Shown piece by piece: positions 6,403-7,810 of a stretch of 7,810 nucleotides of DNA. Every line of letters begins with the position of its first letter. Positions within the stretch are counted from its first letter, which is position 1. The position numbers and the translations under genes were made by a program. Under the pieces are notes generated by a model that had not been told where the DNA came from, ran no database searches, and saw only the letters and a list, made by a program, of their open reading frames with translations. This DNA is from an uncultured Rikenellaceae bacterium (GTDB lineage: Bacteria > Bacteroidota > Bacteroidia > Bacteroidales > Rikenellaceae): contig CAMTOL010000093.1 in the NCBI GenBank assembly GCA_947074135.1, positions 1 through 7,810 of the forward strand, written 5' to 3'.

Positions 6403-7167
6403 ATGAAAACAGAGATTGAGGAATTTCGAAAAAAACTTGCAGAGATTTACTGTTCAGAGCACGAAGCCGATGCAATAATTGCTCGCTACACTGAGGATTG
6501 CGGCGAATTGACTCGCGAAGCTATGCAAAAGCTACTCGATTGCCAGCCAATACAATACATCACAGGCAAAGGCTATTTTTACGGCAGAGATTTTAGCGTC
6601 AATCGCTCAACACTTATTCCTCGTGGCGAAACCGAAGAGTTGGTTCAGCTGTTAATTAGAACTTTAGGAACTGGGTTCAACGGTTCGATTATCGACATTG
6701 GCACCGGAAGTGGGGCTATTGCAGTAACTCTTGCCCTAGAACTTCCATTGGCTGATGTTTCGGCAATAGATATAAGCGAGGGTGCTTTAGAGGTAGCTCG
6801 TCAAAATGCATCTGAACTGGGAGCAAAGGTCAATTTTGAGCAGTGCGATGTACTTAGTTGTGGCGAGTTAAACTATGATGTTGTGGTTAGTAATCCGCCA
6901 TACGTAACGATGAGCGAGAAGGCGTTTATGCACCGCAACGTACTGGAGTTTGAGCCTCACACAGCATTATTTGTCGAGGACAGCGATCCTCTACTTTTTT
7001 ACAGAACAATAGCAAAGAAGTCGAAATGCCGATATCTGTTTTTTGAGATTAACGAGCAGTTTGGAGTTCAGACCGCCGAGATGCTCTTCGAACTTGGTTA
7101 TTCGAACATTGAAATCATAAAGGACATTCACGACCGCAATAGAATATGCAGAGCCGAACGAAAATAG
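6403..7167 (+). CDS. prmC: Peptide chain release factor N5-glutamine methyltransferase PrmC (HemK)
   Basis: PrmC uses S-adenosylmethionine to methylate the glutamine of the GGQ motif in release factors RF1 and RF2, improving termination. Starting at ATG 6403 the protein has 254 residues. Motifs (numbered from this start): a helical N-terminal domain containing PIQYITGKGYFYGRDF (about 49-64), LIPRGETEELV (71-81), the SAM-binding loop DIGTGSGAIA (98-107), acidic DIS (123-125), and the catalytic NPPY (164-167) that holds the glutamine side chain. The family usually reads IPRPETE; here the proline is glycine. A longer reading begins at GTG 6394, but that GTG overlaps the -7 promoter box and would lie upstream of the transcript start, so ATG 6403 is preferred. 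That leaves a leader of only a few bases. The 3' end overlaps recX by 22 bp, suggesting coupled translation. Confidence 0.94.
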   Translation: MKTEIEEFRKKLAEIYCSEHEADAIIARYTEDCGELTREAMQKLLDCQPIQYITGKGYFYGRDFSVNRSTLIPRGETEELVQLLIRTLGTGFNGSIIDIGTGSGAIAVTLALELPLADVSAIDISEGALEVARQNASELGAKVNFEQCDVLSCGELNYDVVVSNPPYVTMSEKAFMHRNVLEFEPHTALFVEDSDPLLFYRTIAKKSKCRYLFFEINEQFGVQTAEMLFELGYSNIEIIKDIHDRNRICRAERK

Positions 7168-7658
7168 AGAAATCAAAGAGCAAAACACCCGAACAGGCAC
7201 TCTCGACGCTAGAGTGGCTATGTTCGAAAATGGAACGCTCTGCAAGTGACGCCCGTCGTTCGCTCTATCGTTGGGGCATTACTGAGTGCAGAATGCAGGA
7301 CTGTATAATCGAAAAACTCCGCACCGATGGTTTTATCGACCACAGACGCTATGCTGGAGCTTATGTTCGCGACAAGATGATTGGAGGACGATGGGGTGAG
7401 GCTAAAATCAGAGCAGGACTAAGAGCTAAAGCAATTGAGAGCTACATTATTGACGAAGCAATTGAGCAGAACTTCGAAAAAGAGAACGCCGACACAAAAC
7501 TTGAAACCAACCTTAGGCGACAATACGAAAAGGAGAAACCCAAAGCTGAAAATAACTATAAACTTAGAGCAAAACTCTTTCGAAGAGCTGCTTCACAAGG
7601 ATTTGACATTGACACGATTAACGCAATTCTAGAACGAATTTTCAATGAAAAACAATAG
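7146..7658 (+). CDS. recX: Regulatory protein RecX
   Basis: RecX binds RecA filaments and modulates recombination and the SOS response, usually by limiting filament growth. The 170-residue sequence has the helical repeat pattern of the Bacteroidales members: an initial ALSTLEWLCSKMERSASDAR segment (about 18-37), LYRWGI (40-45), IIEKLRTDGFIDHRRYAGAY (54-73), the hallmark GRWGEAKIRAGLRAKAI (81-97), and a C-terminal KAENNYKLRAKLFRRAASQGF block (133-153) typical of this phylum. The first 14 residues are basic and less conserved. The ATG lies 22 bp inside the end of prmC in another frame; no other ATG is available before the conserved core. In many Bacteroides the next gene is pyrE; here no pyrE start follows within the window. 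An A/T-rich hairpin begins 5 bp after the stop codon. Confidence 0.88.
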   Translation: MQSRTKIEKSKSKTPEQALSTLEWLCSKMERSASDARRSLYRWGITECRMQDCIIEKLRTDGFIDHRRYAGAYVRDKMIGGRWGEAKIRAGLRAKAIESYIIDEAIEQNFEKENADTKLETNLRRQYEKEKPKAENNYKLRAKLFRRAASQGFDIDTINAILERIFNEKQ

Positions 7659-7728
7659 ATTTATTATACTAACAAGTATAATTTTAGTATCACTATACTC
7701 AACCGACCCCCTACCACAAACCAACTGA
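7645..7728 (+). pseudogene. Short signal-peptide-like reading frame overlapping the recX end, possibly a decayed gene start
   Basis: An ATG 14 bases before the end of recX opens a 27-codon frame in a different phase. It begins MKNNRFIILTSIILVSLYS, a basic N-terminus followed by a hydrophobic core that looks like a Sec signal peptide, and ends at TGA 7726-7728. Reading on past that stop in the same frame gives KANYGPPVNFDFLIA before a second stop at 7774-7776. This could be the start of an exported protein broken by point mutations, a genuine tiny peptide, or chance hydrophobicity in A/T-rich sequence. An overlap with the stop of the preceding gene is normal for an operon partner. I do not recognise a family with confidence. 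Confidence 0.3.
7663..7685 (+). terminator. Possible A/T-rich intrinsic terminator after recX
   Basis: ATTATACT (7663-7670) and AGTATAAT (7675-7682) form a perfect 8-bp stem around the loop AACA, and the 3' arm ends in a four-T run (7682-7685). It starts 5 bp after the recX stop. The stem has only two G/C pairs, and the T-run is short, so termination would be weak. It also lies within the short overlapping frame. Confidence 0.35.
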
Positions 7729-7788
7729 AAGGCGAACTACGGCCCTCCTGTCAATTTCGATTTTTTAATTGCATGAATGTGATGCGGG

Positions 7789-7809
7789 CGTAGCTAGTGT
7801 TCTGCTACG
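7789..7809. other. Inverted repeat CGTAGC-N9-GCTACG at the right edge
   Basis: CGTAGC (7789-7794) and GCTACG (7804-7809) are exact reverse complements around a nine-base spacer. The structure lies at the edge of the window in a relatively G/C-rich stretch, so its context is cut off. It might be a hairpin, part of a repeat or a mobile-element end. Nothing else in 7729-7810 is identifiable. Confidence 0.3.
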
Positions 7810-7810
7810 G

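Overview
The window looks like ordinary chromosome from a member of Bacteroidota, most likely order Bacteroidales. Three things support this. The genes have recognisable Bacteroidales-type versions and neighbours: sppA-lpxK-purine nucleoside phosphorylase on one strand, and ribD divergent from prmC-recX. Shine-Dalgarno sites are absent or poor and the gaps are very A/T rich. Gene starts carry the Bacteroidota promoter -7 element TAnnTTTG. An lpxK gene implies a Gram-negative cell that makes lipid A. I cannot name the genus.

Layout. Positions 1-4755 hold a leftward run of four genes, read on the minus strand from right to left: sppA (membrane signal peptide peptidase), lpxK (lipid A 4'-kinase), a trimeric-type purine nucleoside phosphorylase, and a compact 237-residue SMC/RecF-like AAA ATPase whose role I cannot name. 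Gaps are 40, 186 and 30 bp. The 186-bp gap has no gene but contains two perfect dyads and a repeated TTGGTTAAAAAAA motif. Positions 4756-4869 form a divergent promoter region between sppA and ssb. The rightward ssb gene runs tail to tail into leftward ribD, and the two coding regions overlap by 89 bp. Ribosomal-type gene starts meet again at 6353-6402, where ribD and prmC diverge from a compact region with mirrored -7 boxes and a heptamer tandem repeat that forms the first codons of ribD. prmC and recX overlap by 22 bp as a translationally coupled pair. A very short signal-peptide-like reading frame starts inside the recX end, and an A/T-rich hairpin follows the recX stop. The last ~80 bases are relatively G/C rich and unassigned.

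Functionally this is mostly housekeeping: membrane protein quality control, outer membrane lipid A, purine salvage, DNA replication/repair (SSB, RecX), riboflavin synthesis and release-factor methylation. The only gene with an accessory flavour is the AAA ATPase at the left edge. I see no convincing new multi-gene system. The most interesting signals are regulatory or architectural: the back-to-back ribD/prmC promoter, the out-of-frame heptamer repeat at the ribD start, and the SSB tail encoded antisense to the RibD C-terminus.
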